From Micromonospora craniellae (lineage in GTDB: Bacteria > Actinomycetota > Actinomycetes > Mycobacteriales > Micromonosporaceae): 64,000 bases of DNA. The number at the start of each line of letters is the position of its first letter. The stretch's first letter is position 1. The stretch is taken from assembly GCF_014764405.1 (NCBI RefSeq), contig NZ_CP061725.1:4092001-4156000 (forward strand), given 5' to 3'. This document shows positions 28,627-37,426 of this stretch, one piece after another. The notes beneath the pieces were generated by a model. The model made no database searches. It had not been told where the DNA came from and saw only the letters and a list, made by a program, of their open reading frames with translations. The position numbers and the translations under genes are program-made.

Positions 28627-29428
28627 CACCCTGCTCGACGACGTCGCCGGGCTGCTGCGGGAGACGGCGGACCAGGTGGTGCTGCCACTGTTCCGCCGCC
28701 TCGACGCCGCCGACGTGACCGAGAAAGCCCCCGGTGAGCTGGTCACCGTCGCCGATCGTCGGTCCGAGGAGATGATCAGTGCCGGGCTGCGCCGCCTGCG
28801 GCCCGGGTCGGTGGTGGTCGGCGAGGAGGCGGTGGCCGACGACCCGGGCCTGTTGCGCCACCTGCGTTCCACGGGTGAGGTGTGGCTGGTCGACCCGATC
28901 GACGGCACCGCCAACTTCGCGGCCGGCAGGTCCCCGTTCGCGTTGATGGTCTCGCTGCTCACCGGCGGCCGACCGGAGGCGGCCTGGATTCTCGACCCGA
29001 TCGCCGGGACGCTGGCCACGGCCTTGAAGGGCGGGGGCACGTACCTGGACGGTGTGCCGGTGCGCCTGCCCACCGACGCGCCGCCGGTCGGCGAGTTGCG
29101 GGGTGCCGCGATGACCACGTTCCTGCCGGCACCGTCGCGGCGTACGGTCGTGGCCGGAAGCTCCCGGATCGGCGAGTTGCTGCCGGGCCAGCACTGCGCC
29201 GGTCGCGAGTACCTCGACGTGCTCACCGGGCGGCAGCAGTTCGTGCTGTTCTGGCGCACCCTGCCCTGGGACCACGGCCCGGGCACCCTGCTGGTGCGGG
29301 CGGCCGGCGGTGTGGCCCGTCGCCTCGACGGCAGCGACTACCACCCGGCCGACACCGAGCCGGGTCTGTTGGTGACCGCCAGCGACAAGGTGTGGACCGA
29401 GGTCCACAACACGCTCCTGGCGCCCTGA
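28619..29428 (+). CDS. inositol monophosphatase family protein
   Basis: 269 residues with the metal-binding motifs VGEEAVADD (Glu), WLVDPIDGTANFAAG at about 89-103 and WDHGPGTLLVRAAGG near the end. The family hydrolyses inositol phosphates, histidinol phosphate, fructose bisphosphate or PAP. The actinobacterial subgroup seen here is not precisely assigned. GTG 28619 overlaps the response regulator stop by eight bases, so it is expressed with the two-component genes. Confidence 0.88.
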   Translation: MADTLLDDVAGLLRETADQVVLPLFRRLDAADVTEKAPGELVTVADRRSEEMISAGLRRLRPGSVVVGEEAVADDPGLLRHLRSTGEVWLVDPIDGTANFAAGRSPFALMVSLLTGGRPEAAWILDPIAGTLATALKGGGTYLDGVPVRLPTDAPPVGELRGAAMTTFLPAPSRRTVVAGSSRIGELLPGQHCAGREYLDVLTGRQQFVLFWRTLPWDHGPGTLLVRAAGGVARRLDGSDYHPADTEPGLLVTASDKVWTEVHNTLLAP

Positions 29429-29678
29429 CGTCGGCGGCACCGGGAGGTCCACAGGCTCTCGCACGCCGCGATCGACGTGAATGTGAGTGCGATGCGTGAG
29501 GGGATGATGTCGGTGTGTCGACGCTGAGGCCCGTGCGGGGTTCGGGGGCATGGTTCCGTGGGTCCGGTCCGGTATCCTGACCGGCGGTCTTCGCCAGCAG
29601 GCCGCCGACCGGCGCCGGCGGAGGCCGCCGCCGCGCGGAGCCTCACCGGGGGCCGGCGGCCGACGAAAGGATGCTTTC
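29429..29678. other. GC-rich leader of the secreted coiled-coil protein gene
   Basis: Two hundred and fifty bases without a gene. The last 100 are extremely GC-rich with overlapping inverted repeats, for example GGCCGCCG near 29622 with CGGCGGCC near 29653, and CGGCGG near 29582 with CCGCCG near 29602. They sit just before the ribosome site and could form alternative stems. I do not recognise a known riboswitch class, including ydaO. Confidence 0.4.
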
Positions 29679-30695
29679 GTGCGCAGGTCCATGCCCATCG
29701 GGCGGCGGGCTCTCCGGCCGCTGATCGCCCTGCTCGCTGCTGTGGCGCTGTTGTTCGGCCTCGGAGCCGTGCCGGCGTACGCCGAGCCCAACGAGGGGGG
29801 CAGCAAGAAGCTGCGGGACGCCCTGGAGGCGACCGCCAAGGCGCACATCGAGGCCAAGCGGAAGCTTGAGGGCTCGGAGAAGCGGCAGAAGGAGATGGCC
29901 AAGCAGTTGGCCGACGTGGAGGAGCGGCTGGGCGAGCTGACCACGCTGGTCGGCGAGGTGGCCGCGCAATCCTACCGGGTGGGCCGGCTGAGCCCGGCGG
30001 CCGCGCTGCTGGACAGCGCCACCCCGGAGGCGTTCGTGCAGCGTGCCGCCAGCCTCGACGTGATGGCCCAGCGGGACGGTCGCCGGGTGCGCGAGCTGAC
30101 CGAGGCCCGCGAGGAGGCCCGGCAGGCCAAGCTCGCGATCAACGCCGAGGTGCGCGAGCAGCGCAAGCAGCTCGCCGTGATGGCGAAGAAGAAGAAGGAG
30201 GCCGAGGCGGCCCTGGCGGCGGTCAGCTCGGGCGGCAGCGGCGGTTTCAGCGGCGGCAGCTCCACCTCGGCGCGGCCGGCGCCCCGTAACTCCGACGGCT
30301 CCTGGCCCGGCGAGTCGTGCACGGTGAACGACCCGACCACCTCCGGCTGCATCACCGCGCGCACGCTGCACATGCTCAACCAGACCAAGGCCGCCGGCTA
30401 CAAGCGGCACGCCTCCTGCTACCGCAGTGGCGGCTCGGGCGAGCACCCCAAGGGCCGGGCGTGCGACTTCTCGGCCGCCACGAACGGGTTCGAGGACCGC
30501 ACGGCCACCGGCGGCGACAAGGCGTACGGGGACAACCTGGCCGCCTGGCAGGTCCGCAACGCGGACCGGCTCGGTGTGCTCTACGTGATCTGGTACCGAC
30601 AGATCTGGCACCCGGGTACGGGCTGGCGGGCGTACGGCGGCAGCGGTAGCCCGGCGGCGGATCACACGAACCACGTTCACACTTCGATGTACTGA
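29679..30695 (+). CDS. secreted coiled-coil protein with an M15-like C-terminal domain
   Basis: 338 residues. GTG 29679 with GAAAGGA seven bases upstream. A signal peptide ends near AYA (35). Residues about 40-180 are charged heptad-like helices (coiled coil, with EKRQKEMAKQLADVEERLGE and a later AKKKKEAEAAL block), then a Gly/Ser linker. The C-terminal 115 residues hold SGEHPKGRACDFS and DHTNHVHTSMY, reminiscent of the HxxxxxxD...HxH zinc site of M15/Hedgehog-type DD-peptidases. This layout parallels peptidoglycan hydrolases with a coiled-coil controlling arm. Peptidase activity is inferred only. Confidence 0.75.
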   Translation: MRRSMPIGRRALRPLIALLAAVALLFGLGAVPAYAEPNEGGSKKLRDALEATAKAHIEAKRKLEGSEKRQKEMAKQLADVEERLGELTTLVGEVAAQSYRVGRLSPAAALLDSATPEAFVQRAASLDVMAQRDGRRVRELTEAREEARQAKLAINAEVREQRKQLAVMAKKKKEAEAALAAVSSGGSGGFSGGSSTSARPAPRNSDGSWPGESCTVNDPTTSGCITARTLHMLNQTKAAGYKRHASCYRSGGSGEHPKGRACDFSAATNGFEDRTATGGDKAYGDNLAAWQVRNADRLGVLYVIWYRQIWHPGTGWRAYGGSGSPAADHTNHVHTSMY

Positions 30696-30730
30696 CCCGT
30701 CGCCCGTCACCGCTGCGTACCATCGCTGCG

Positions 30731-32284
30731 ATGAACTCTCCATCGCCTGAGGTGGCGGTGCCCGCCGTGCCCTCCGAACCGGAGGCACCCCGGGCACTGC
30801 CCAACGGGCTCGCCGCTTTCCTGGTCTTCTATTCCAGTGGTGCCGTTCTGGTCCTGGAGACCGCCGCGCTGCGCCTGGTCGGGCCGTACGTGGGGGTCAC
30901 CCTCCAGGTGACCAGCTCGGTCATCGGCATCGCGCTGGCGGCGATCGCGTACGGGGCGTGGGCGGGCGGCTGGCTGGCCGACCGGCGCAACCCGCGTACG
31001 CTGCTCGCGCCCGCGCTGGTGCTCTCCGGCATCGCCACCGCGATCACCCTGCCGGCGGTGCGGTACGCCGGTGAGGTGCTGCGCGGCGGCGCGGAAAGCG
31101 CGATCCTGCTGCTGGTGGTGGTCGCCGTGTTCGCGCCCGCGATGTTGCTCTCCGCGGTCAGCCCGCTGGTGATCAAGCTTCAGCTCGCCGACCTGCGTCG
31201 CACCGGTCAGGTGGTCGGCCGGCTCTCCGGCATCGGCACGTTGGGCGCCGTCACGGCCACCCTGGTCACCGGCTTCGTGCTGGTCGCCGCGCTGCCCAGC
31301 ACGGTCATCCTGTTCGGGCTGGCCGCCTCGCTCGGCATCACCGGTATCGCCCTCTGGGCGTACCTGCGCGGGCAGGACCGGGCGACCCTACCCGGTCCGG
31401 CCCGGGCCAAGGCCGCCCTGGCGGTGCTCGGTCTGGTCGGTGTGGGGCTGACCGTGGTGGCTCCGGACCCGTGCGACGTGGAGACGGCGTACCACTGTGC
31501 CCAGGTCGAGACCGATCCCGACCGGGCCAGCGGGCGGACGCTGCTGCTCAACTCGGCCCAGCACTCGTACGTCGACCTGGCCGACCCGACTCACCTGAAG
31601 TACGCGTACACCCGGTGGATCGGGGCGGTGGCGGACGTGATGGCACCCGAGGGCCAGCGCCTCGACGCGTTGCACCTCGGCGGTGGCGGGTTCACCGTGC
31701 CGCGTTACCTGACCGCCACCCGGCCCGGCACCGACAACCTGGTCTTCGAGATCGACGGTGGGCTGGTCGAGTTGGGGGAGCGCCACCTCGGCGTACGCCA
31801 GGGACCGGACCTGCGGGCCGAGGTGGGCGACGCCCGGATGTTGGTGGCCGCGGAGGGCACCGACACCCGGGACTTCGTGGTCGGCGACGCGTTCGGGCAT
31901 CTGGTGGTGCCGTGGCACCTGGCGACCCGGGAGATGGCCGCCGAGGTGCGGCGGGTCACCCGCTCCACCGGGGTCTACGTGCAGAACGTGATCGACTATC
32001 CGCCGCTGCGTTTCATCCGCAGCGAGGTCGCCACCGTCGCCGCCGAGTTCCGGCACGTGGCGCTGATCGCCCCGCCGGAGGCGCTGGCGGGGGAGCGGGG
32101 TGCCAACTTCCTCATCGTCGCCTCGGACACGCCGCTGCCGCTGGCCGCCGTACGGGCCCGCCTGGACGACCGCAACGAGGCGGTCAGCCTGCTCTCCGGC
32201 AGCGACCTCACCGATTTCGTCGGCGACGCACTGGTGTTGACCGATGACTACGCGCCGGTGGACCAACTGCTCGCGACCGCCTGA
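30731..32284 (+). CDS. membrane protein with spermidine-synthase-like domain
   Basis: 517 residues. Residues about 25-245 are six or seven membrane helices (FYSSGAVLVLETAALRLVGPYVG at the start, shown in part). The C-terminal half is a spermidine-synthase fold: LHLGGGGFTVPRYL binds the nucleoside, VFEIDGGLVELGE has the acidic residue and VVGDAFGHLVVPWHL the loop with Asp. Such fused proteins are common in actinobacteria; polyamine synthesis is unproven, and the acceptor loop differs from SpeE. It lies 36 bp after the secreted protein gene. Confidence 0.85.
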   Translation: MNSPSPEVAVPAVPSEPEAPRALPNGLAAFLVFYSSGAVLVLETAALRLVGPYVGVTLQVTSSVIGIALAAIAYGAWAGGWLADRRNPRTLLAPALVLSGIATAITLPAVRYAGEVLRGGAESAILLLVVVAVFAPAMLLSAVSPLVIKLQLADLRRTGQVVGRLSGIGTLGAVTATLVTGFVLVAALPSTVILFGLAASLGITGIALWAYLRGQDRATLPGPARAKAALAVLGLVGVGLTVVAPDPCDVETAYHCAQVETDPDRASGRTLLLNSAQHSYVDLADPTHLKYAYTRWIGAVADVMAPEGQRLDALHLGGGGFTVPRYLTATRPGTDNLVFEIDGGLVELGERHLGVRQGPDLRAEVGDARMLVAAEGTDTRDFVVGDAFGHLVVPWHLATREMAAEVRRVTRSTGVYVQNVIDYPPLRFIRSEVATVAAEFRHVALIAPPEALAGERGANFLIVASDTPLPLAAVRARLDDRNEAVSLLSGSDLTDFVGDALVLTDDYAPVDQLLATA

Positions 32285-32324
32285 TCGGGTGAGATCGTGA
32301 CCGGATCCGACCAGAAAGGTGTAG

Positions 32325-34025
32325 GTGGGTTCGCGTCGGGCAACAACGCCGACCATGGGTGGTGGCCAACGCAGGGGCACGCAACTGCTCGGTGAGCGGT
32401 ACCGGCTGATCGAGCAGGTCGGCACGGGCGGGATGTCGGTCGTCTGGCGCGGCTACGACGAGGTGCTCGGCCGCCAGGTGGCGGTCAAGGTCCTCGCGTC
32501 CCGGCTGGCCAGCGACCGGGCGTTCCGGCACCGGATCCGGATCGAGGCGCAGGCCGCCGCCCGGCTCTGCCACCCCAACATCACAGGCGTGTACGACTAC
32601 GGGGAGTCCGAGCAGGCCGGGCTGACCGTGCCGTACGTGGTGATGGAACTCATCGACGGCGCTCCACTGACCGCGCGGCTTCGCCGGGACGCCCGGCTGC
32701 CCTGGCGGGAGGCGGTGACGGTGGCGGCGGAGGTGGCCTCCGCGCTGGCCACCGCGCACGCGCGGGGCGTGGTGCACCGGGACGTCACGCCCGGCAACGT
32801 GATGCTGACCCCGACCGGCGTCAAGGTCGTCGACTTCGGCATCTCGGCGCTGGTCGGGGAGAACGAGAAAGGGCTGGACGGCGCCCTGCTCGGCACCCCC
32901 GCCTACCTCGCCCCGGAACGGCTCGACAACGGCCAGGTCAGCCCGGCCACCGACGTGTACGCGGTCGGGCTGCTGCTCTACCGGATGCTCACCGGGCGGC
33001 TGCCCTGGGAGGCTGACAGCACCACGCAGATGTTGCGGGCGCACCTGTACCGCGAACCCGAGCCGATGCCGACGGTGCCGGGGCTGCCCGACGGTGTCGC
33101 CGCGCTGGTGCACCGTTGCCTGGCGAAGCGCCCGGCGGACCGGCCGGCCACCGCGGAGTTGGCCCGGCGCCTCGCCGAGGCGGTCGGCAAGGTGACCGCG
33201 CGGGCTGGTGACGAGCGGGCCGCCGCACCGATGCTGCTGGCCAGCCTCGGCACCACGATCCTGCCCTGGTCGGCCGCGACCGACGCGCTGCCCTTCGCCG
33301 GCCTGCGTACCCGCCGCGCCGCGACCCGTCGCCGCCGGATCGAGGCGATGGTGGCCACCACCGCGTTGGTCGGTGTGATGGCGGTGGTCTGGACGATGAC
33401 CTCGCGTAGCCCGGCCAGCGGCGACATCGACCAGCCGGCCCAGGCCGGGATGAGCACCGAGCAGCCCATTTCCTGCCAGGTCAGCTACGCGCTGCGTAAG
33501 GACTCGGGCAAGGACTTCACCGCCGAGCTGAGCCTGACCAACATCGGTGCGAAGGAGTTGCGCGACTGGACGATGAGCTTCACGTTCCCCGGGCAGCAGA
33601 AGGTGACCAAGGCGAGCCCGGCAGCGGTACGCCAGCAGGGGCGCTCGGTCGCTGTGCAGCCGGCCCCGCAGAAGCCGGCGCTGGCACCGGGCGGCACCGA
33701 GAAGCTCAGCCTGACCGGCAGCTACAGCGGGCCGAACGTGCTGCCGGTGGAGTTCCGGGTCGGTGCCGCGCGATGCGGGGTGCAGGTATCCGGCGTCGCC
33801 GGCAGCGTGCCGGCTCCCACCAAGACGGTGAAGGCCACCACCACCTCGAAGACCGGCTCGGGTGGCTCCGGGGGGACGAAGGTCAAGGCGGGCCAGGACG
33901 ACAAGAAGCCGGCCGGGAAGAAGTCAAAGTCGGGCAAGGGCAACGGACCGGGCAAGGGCAGCGGGTCGGGTGAGAAACAGCCGAAGCCGGCCAAGCCCGG
34001 CACGGGCAACAGCGGGAAGCGCTGA
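32325..34025 (+). CDS. membrane Ser/Thr protein kinase with extracellular CBM2-like domain
   Basis: 566 residues. Kinase domain at about 20-285: glycine loop GTGGMSVVW, VAVK lysine, VVHRDVTPGNVML catalytic loop (Thr in place of the usual Lys after HRD), DFGIS and APE-like APERL. One membrane helix at about 341-358. Outside, residues 383-487 resemble a carbohydrate-binding module family 2 (CQVSYAL...FTAELSLTNIGAKELRDWTMSFTF...GSYSGPNVLPVEFRV...C), flanked by the two Cys expected for that fold; the tail is Lys/Gly-rich. PASTA repeats are absent. GTG 32325 with AAAGG is preferred over ATG 32355. The ligand of the module is unknown. Confidence 0.88.
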   Translation: MGSRRATTPTMGGGQRRGTQLLGERYRLIEQVGTGGMSVVWRGYDEVLGRQVAVKVLASRLASDRAFRHRIRIEAQAAARLCHPNITGVYDYGESEQAGLTVPYVVMELIDGAPLTARLRRDARLPWREAVTVAAEVASALATAHARGVVHRDVTPGNVMLTPTGVKVVDFGISALVGENEKGLDGALLGTPAYLAPERLDNGQVSPATDVYAVGLLLYRMLTGRLPWEADSTTQMLRAHLYREPEPMPTVPGLPDGVAALVHRCLAKRPADRPATAELARRLAEAVGKVTARAGDERAAAPMLLASLGTTILPWSAATDALPFAGLRTRRAATRRRRIEAMVATTALVGVMAVVWTMTSRSPASGDIDQPAQAGMSTEQPISCQVSYALRKDSGKDFTAELSLTNIGAKELRDWTMSFTFPGQQKVTKASPAAVRQQGRSVAVQPAPQKPALAPGGTEKLSLTGSYSGPNVLPVEFRVGAARCGVQVSGVAGSVPAPTKTVKATTTSKTGSGGSGGTKVKAGQDDKKPAGKKSKSGKGNGPGKGSGSGEKQPKPAKPGTGNSGKR

Positions 34026-34031
34026 GTCGGG

Positions 34032-34703
34032 TCAGGAGATCAGCGAGAAACGCTGGACCTGTTCGATGGTCCCCTCGACGATGAGCGTGCTGTCCCGGAC
34101 CAGTTCCAGCCCGTCGGAGACGTACCGGAAGCGGCTCTCGTCCGGCGCTTTGATCCCGAGCACCCGTACGCCGTGGCGGTCCAGCAGCCGTACCTCGCTG
34201 ATCGAGTGCCCTACGAGCGACTCGGGTACGCGCAGCTTGGCGATGGCGAACGCGTCGCCGAACTCCACGAAGTCGAGCATCCGGGTGACGATCAGGTGGG
34301 CCAGCCGTTCGCCGGTCTCCGCCTCCGGGAAGATCACGTGTTGGGCGCCGACCGAGGAGAGGATCTTCGCGTGCTGCCCGGAGATGGCCCGCGCCCAGAT
34401 CTGCGGTACGCCGAGTTCGACCAGGGCGAGCACGGTCAACACGCTGGCCTCCACCGAGGCGCCGATGGCCACCACCACGCGTTGCAGGTCGGCGATGCCG
34501 AGTTGGCGCAGCGCGTCCTCGTCGGTGGCGTCGGCCTGGGTCACCTGATCGAGGTGGGCCGACCACTTCTGCACCTGCTGGGCGTTGCGGTCGACGGCCA
34601 GCACGTCGTGACCGAGTGCGCTGAGCGATTCGGCCAGGTGGCTGCCGAACCGGCCGAGCCCGATCACGGCGATGCTCTCGTCGCCGGAGTTCCTAGCCGA
34701 CAA
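34032..34703 (-). CDS. Trk/Ktr potassium uptake regulatory subunit (RCK domains)
   Basis: 223 residues: an RCK-N Rossmann domain with IAVIGLGRFGSHLAESL and DRNAQQVQKW at residues about 11-45, and an RCK-C domain from about 140. The nucleotide loop GLGRFG fits KtrA/TrkA proteins that gate the potassium channel subunit. Its start lies 11 bp inside the end of the membrane subunit gene, so they are coupled. It is convergent with the kinase gene, six bases between stops. Confidence 0.92.
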   Translation of the reverse strand: MSARNSGDESIAVIGLGRFGSHLAESLSALGHDVLAVDRNAQQVQKWSAHLDQVTQADATDEDALRQLGIADLQRVVVAIGASVEASVLTVLALVELGVPQIWARAISGQHAKILSSVGAQHVIFPEAETGERLAHLIVTRMLDFVEFGDAFAIAKLRVPESLVGHSISEVRLLDRHGVRVLGIKAPDESRFRYVSDGLELVRDSTLIVEGTIEQVQRFSLIS

Positions 34704-36027
34704 TGGGTTGCTCCTCTGGGTAGCGGTAGAGCCGGCGCCGGGTGTTCAGCGCGATTGCCGAGCCGAGGGTGAGTGGACCCACCCGGCCGATGTACATCAG
34801 GAGGGTCAGCAGGAAAACGCCGCCGTCGTGCAGCGACGACGTCAACCCGACGGTGAGCCCGGTGGTGCTGAACGCCGAGGTGATCTCGAACAGCACGTGG
34901 TGGAACGGGATCCCGTTGGTCAGCGCGATCAACACGCCGGTGCCGCCGGCCACCACCGCGACACTCAGCAGGGCGACCGTCAATGCCTGCCGCTGGCTCG
35001 ACGTGGCGATCCGGCGGTGCCCCACCGTGACGTCCGGCTCGCCCCGGATCTCCGCCCACATCACGAAGGCGAGCAGGAAGAACGTGGACACCTTGATGCC
35101 ACCGGCGGTGCTGGCGCTGCCGCCGCCGATGAACATCAACCCGGTCAGCAACGGGTAACTCTCCTCGTGCAGCAGATTGATCGGCATCACCTCGTAGCCG
35201 CCGGTGCGGGAGAGCGTGATCTGGGCGAACGCGGCGTTCACCTTGCCGGGTACGTCGTACTGGCCGATGGTCCACGGGTTGGACCACTCGATGACCAGCA
35301 ACATCACGAACCCGACGACCACCAGGACGGCGCTGCCCCAGATGGTCAGCTTGGTGGCCACCGCCCAGCGCACCGGTCGCCGCCACTCCCGGACCGCCTC
35401 GAACAACGCCGGGAACCCGAGTCCGCCGACGATCGAGCCGAGGGCCAGCGGCAGGGTCACCCAGGGATCCCGGCCGAAGGCCAGCAGCCCGTCGGAGTAG
35501 AGCGAGAAGCCGGAGTTGTTGAATGCCTGGATGGAGTGGAAGGACGCCGACCAGAGTGCCCGCCCCAGGGGGTACTCGTAGCCCAGCCAGAGCCGGGCGG
35601 CGACCAGGAACGTCATCACGGCCTCGCAGGCCAGCACCGTGGCGGCGATGTGGATCAGCAGCCGGCGTACGTCGGCCAGGCCGTACTCCAGGGTTTCGGC
35701 CTGCACCAGCATCCGGTTGTGCAGGCCGAGCCGCCGGGACACGGTCAAGATCACCAGTGCGGCGAGCGTCAGGATGCCGAGGCCGCCGATCTGGGTGAGC
35801 GCCGTGATCACCACCAGCCCGCCCTCGGACCAGTAGTTCGGCGTGTCGGTGACGGTCAGCCCGGTGACCGAGACCGCCGAGGTGGCGGTGAACAGCGCGA
35901 CGGGGAACGGAGTGTGCTCGCGCGGGATGGTCATCGGGTCCAGCATCAGCACGCCGGTGCCGAGCAGGATCGCCACCAGGAAGCCGACCGGCACCAGCCG
36001 TACGGGGTGACGAAGTAACCGGCGCAC
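34693..36027 (-). CDS. Trk/Ktr potassium transport membrane subunit
   Basis: About 444 residues with eight or more membrane helices and the four pore loops of the superfamily, such as TATSAVSVTGLTV, FHSIQAFNNSGFSLY, TLSRTGGYEV and TSAFSTTGLTVGL, each with the filter Gly. GTG 36027 (codon 4 is TTA) is favoured because GGAAG lies about eight bases upstream; an in-frame GTG at 36087 lacks a site and adds 20 charged residues. The product works with the RCK subunit encoded next. The TTA codon could place it under control of the rare leucyl tRNA BldA. Confidence 0.9.
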   Translation of the reverse strand: MRRLLRHPVRLVPVGFLVAILLGTGVLMLDPMTIPREHTPFPVALFTATSAVSVTGLTVTDTPNYWSEGGLVVITALTQIGGLGILTLAALVILTVSRRLGLHNRMLVQAETLEYGLADVRRLLIHIAATVLACEAVMTFLVAARLWLGYEYPLGRALWSASFHSIQAFNNSGFSLYSDGLLAFGRDPWVTLPLALGSIVGGLGFPALFEAVREWRRPVRWAVATKLTIWGSAVLVVVGFVMLLVIEWSNPWTIGQYDVPGKVNAAFAQITLSRTGGYEVMPINLLHEESYPLLTGLMFIGGGSASTAGGIKVSTFFLLAFVMWAEIRGEPDVTVGHRRIATSSQRQALTVALLSVAVVAGGTGVLIALTNGIPFHHVLFEITSAFSTTGLTVGLTSSLHDGGVFLLTLLMYIGRVGPLTLGSAIALNTRRRLYRYPEEQPIVG

Positions 36028-36143
36028 CAGACAATCTTCCGATTCCACCCGGTTCCGGGTGCGGGAATCGAGATCCCGAGCTTCCACCGGAGGCTCAGAC
36101 GCACCACCCCCCGGTCAACCCGCTGCCCGCTGCCCGATTGCGT

Positions 36144-36213
36144 CGATCATGGAGTTGTGGCGGTGGAATCGCGGATGTATTTCCGTTTCGTCGCGACCAC
36201 AACTCCATGATCG
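36144..36213. repeat. dispersed palindrome family II, copy A
   Basis: Perfect 17-bp arms CGATCATGGAGTTGTGG (36144-36160) and CCACAACTCCATGATCG (36197-36213) around a 36-base centre containing GACGAAA on the minus strand. It sits against the 3' end of the GntR remnant, whose frame runs through it. Copy B occurs at 58423-58492 with the same arms. Confidence 0.92.
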
Positions 36214-36221
36214 CGGGATGG

Positions 36222-36411
36222 TTGGACGGGCCGCTCGGGCCGGTCGGCGACGAAAGTGCCTCGGCCAGGCCGACCGATGATGAGATCCCGATCGTGCAGC
36301 AGCGACATCGCTCGGTAGGCGGTGTTCACGCGGACGTCGTACATGTCGGCGACCTGGCTGGTCGAGGGCAAGTCGTGCCGGGGATGGGGATGCGGCGGTG
36401 AGCTTCTTCCC
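36222..36411 (-). pseudogene. truncated, frameshifted GntR-type regulator
   Basis: One frame encodes LPSTSQVADMYDVRVNTAY and then RAMSLLHDRDLIIGRPGRGTF, a typical GntR winged helix. The residues expected just before it (REEAHRRIPIPGT) appear in the neighbouring frame, so a single base is missing near 36370. The first helices are lost and no ribosome site is seen. The C-terminal reading frame continues into palindrome copy A rather than into a stop of its own. The gap 36028-36471 otherwise holds nothing recognisable. Confidence 0.72.
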
Positions 36412-36471
36412 GACATCGAGGCGGTCGGTACGACGGTCTCCGAGGAGGATCCGGCACTGGGTGTTCTGTGA

Positions 36472-37260
36472 TCAGCCGTTGAGCAGGTCGTACGCCGCCT
36501 TGGGCGCCTTCTGTGACTCGTCTTCGGTGAACGCGACGATCGGCGGGGCGGTGCCGAAGTCGAAATACTCCACCACGTACTCCGACGCCTTCTGCTCCCC
36601 GGCGGCCGGGATGGCCAGGGTGAGCGAGGTGAGGTTGCCGTCTGCGCCCACCACGGCGGTGAGTGGGATCTGCGTGACGGCGTCGCCGAGGGTGGCCACG
36701 CCCTCCAGGGCGTCCGCCAGCTCGGGCTGGGCGGACAGGTCGACCATGCCGGTGTACGTCCCGCCTTCGCCGGCCTGGATGTCGTCGGCCGCCCGGATGA
36801 TCACCTCGGCGTTGCCGGGGTCGGTGCCCTCGTAGGTGGGCAGGGAGTCCGGGCCCTCGATCTTCGTCGGGTCCAGCTCCATCCACGTGGTGGGCAGCTT
36901 CATCAGCTTCTGGATGTCCTTGCCGCCCTTGAAGTTGACCCGCATCCAGGTGCGGGACTCGATAATCCGGAAGGACATCTCCAGCGTGAAGTCCTTGTCC
37001 TTGGTGACCGTGTCGATGTCCATGCCCCGGTTCGCCGGGTCGATCACCCCGGACACCTCGCCCGAGGTGGTGAAGCGGAATGCCGGGTCCTGCTCGCCCG
37101 GCACCGCCGCCAGCAGCTCCTGCTTCGGGTCCGGTGGCGGCGGGGCCGCCTCCGGAGTGTCCTTGCCGTCGCAGCCTGCCACCAGGGTCGCGGCCAGCAG
37201 AGCGATCGTCGCGACCGCGAAGCGCCGGGTCGTGGCGGTGGTTCCGGTGTGCTGAGTCAT
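36472..37260 (-). CDS. lipoprotein, LppX/LprG-like fold or related
   Basis: 262 residues. Signal peptide with lipobox LLAATLVAGC (Cys near residue 30), then a Pro-rich linker and a beta-rich domain with FRFTTSGEVSGVID, WMRVNFKGG and SEYVVEYFDFGTAPPIV. The repeated FTTSGE/YTGMVDLS pattern suggests an LolA/LppX-like incomplete barrel that carries lipid or senses it. ATG 37260 has GGGAGAG upstream. Divergent from recQ across 166 bp. The family call is by general shape; the lipid role is inference. Confidence 0.75.
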   Translation of the reverse strand: MTQHTGTTATTRRFAVATIALLAATLVAGCDGKDTPEAAPPPPDPKQELLAAVPGEQDPAFRFTTSGEVSGVIDPANRGMDIDTVTKDKDFTLEMSFRIIESRTWMRVNFKGGKDIQKLMKLPTTWMELDPTKIEGPDSLPTYEGTDPGNAEVIIRAADDIQAGEGGTYTGMVDLSAQPELADALEGVATLGDAVTQIPLTAVVGADGNLTSLTLAIPAAGEQKASEYVVEYFDFGTAPPIVAFTEDESQKAPKAAYDLLNG

Positions 37261-37426
37261 CTCGTCTCTCTCCCGCGGATCGAACGGAATCGTATGCCAG
37301 ACGCCCCGCCACTGCGGCCCGCCACCGTGTCGACCGCCCCGCCACCGTGTCGCGCGAGCCTCCGCCGGGCCGCACGCCGTACGCCGTGGCGGGCGGATGG
37401 TCCGACGGTGCTGGTAGAAAGGCCGG

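Noticed and set aside
29500..29678. Possible c-di-AMP (ydaO) riboswitch before a wall-hydrolase-like gene
   Set aside because: The class is common before such genes in actinobacteria, but its conserved sequence blocks are not seen; only generic GC-rich stems.
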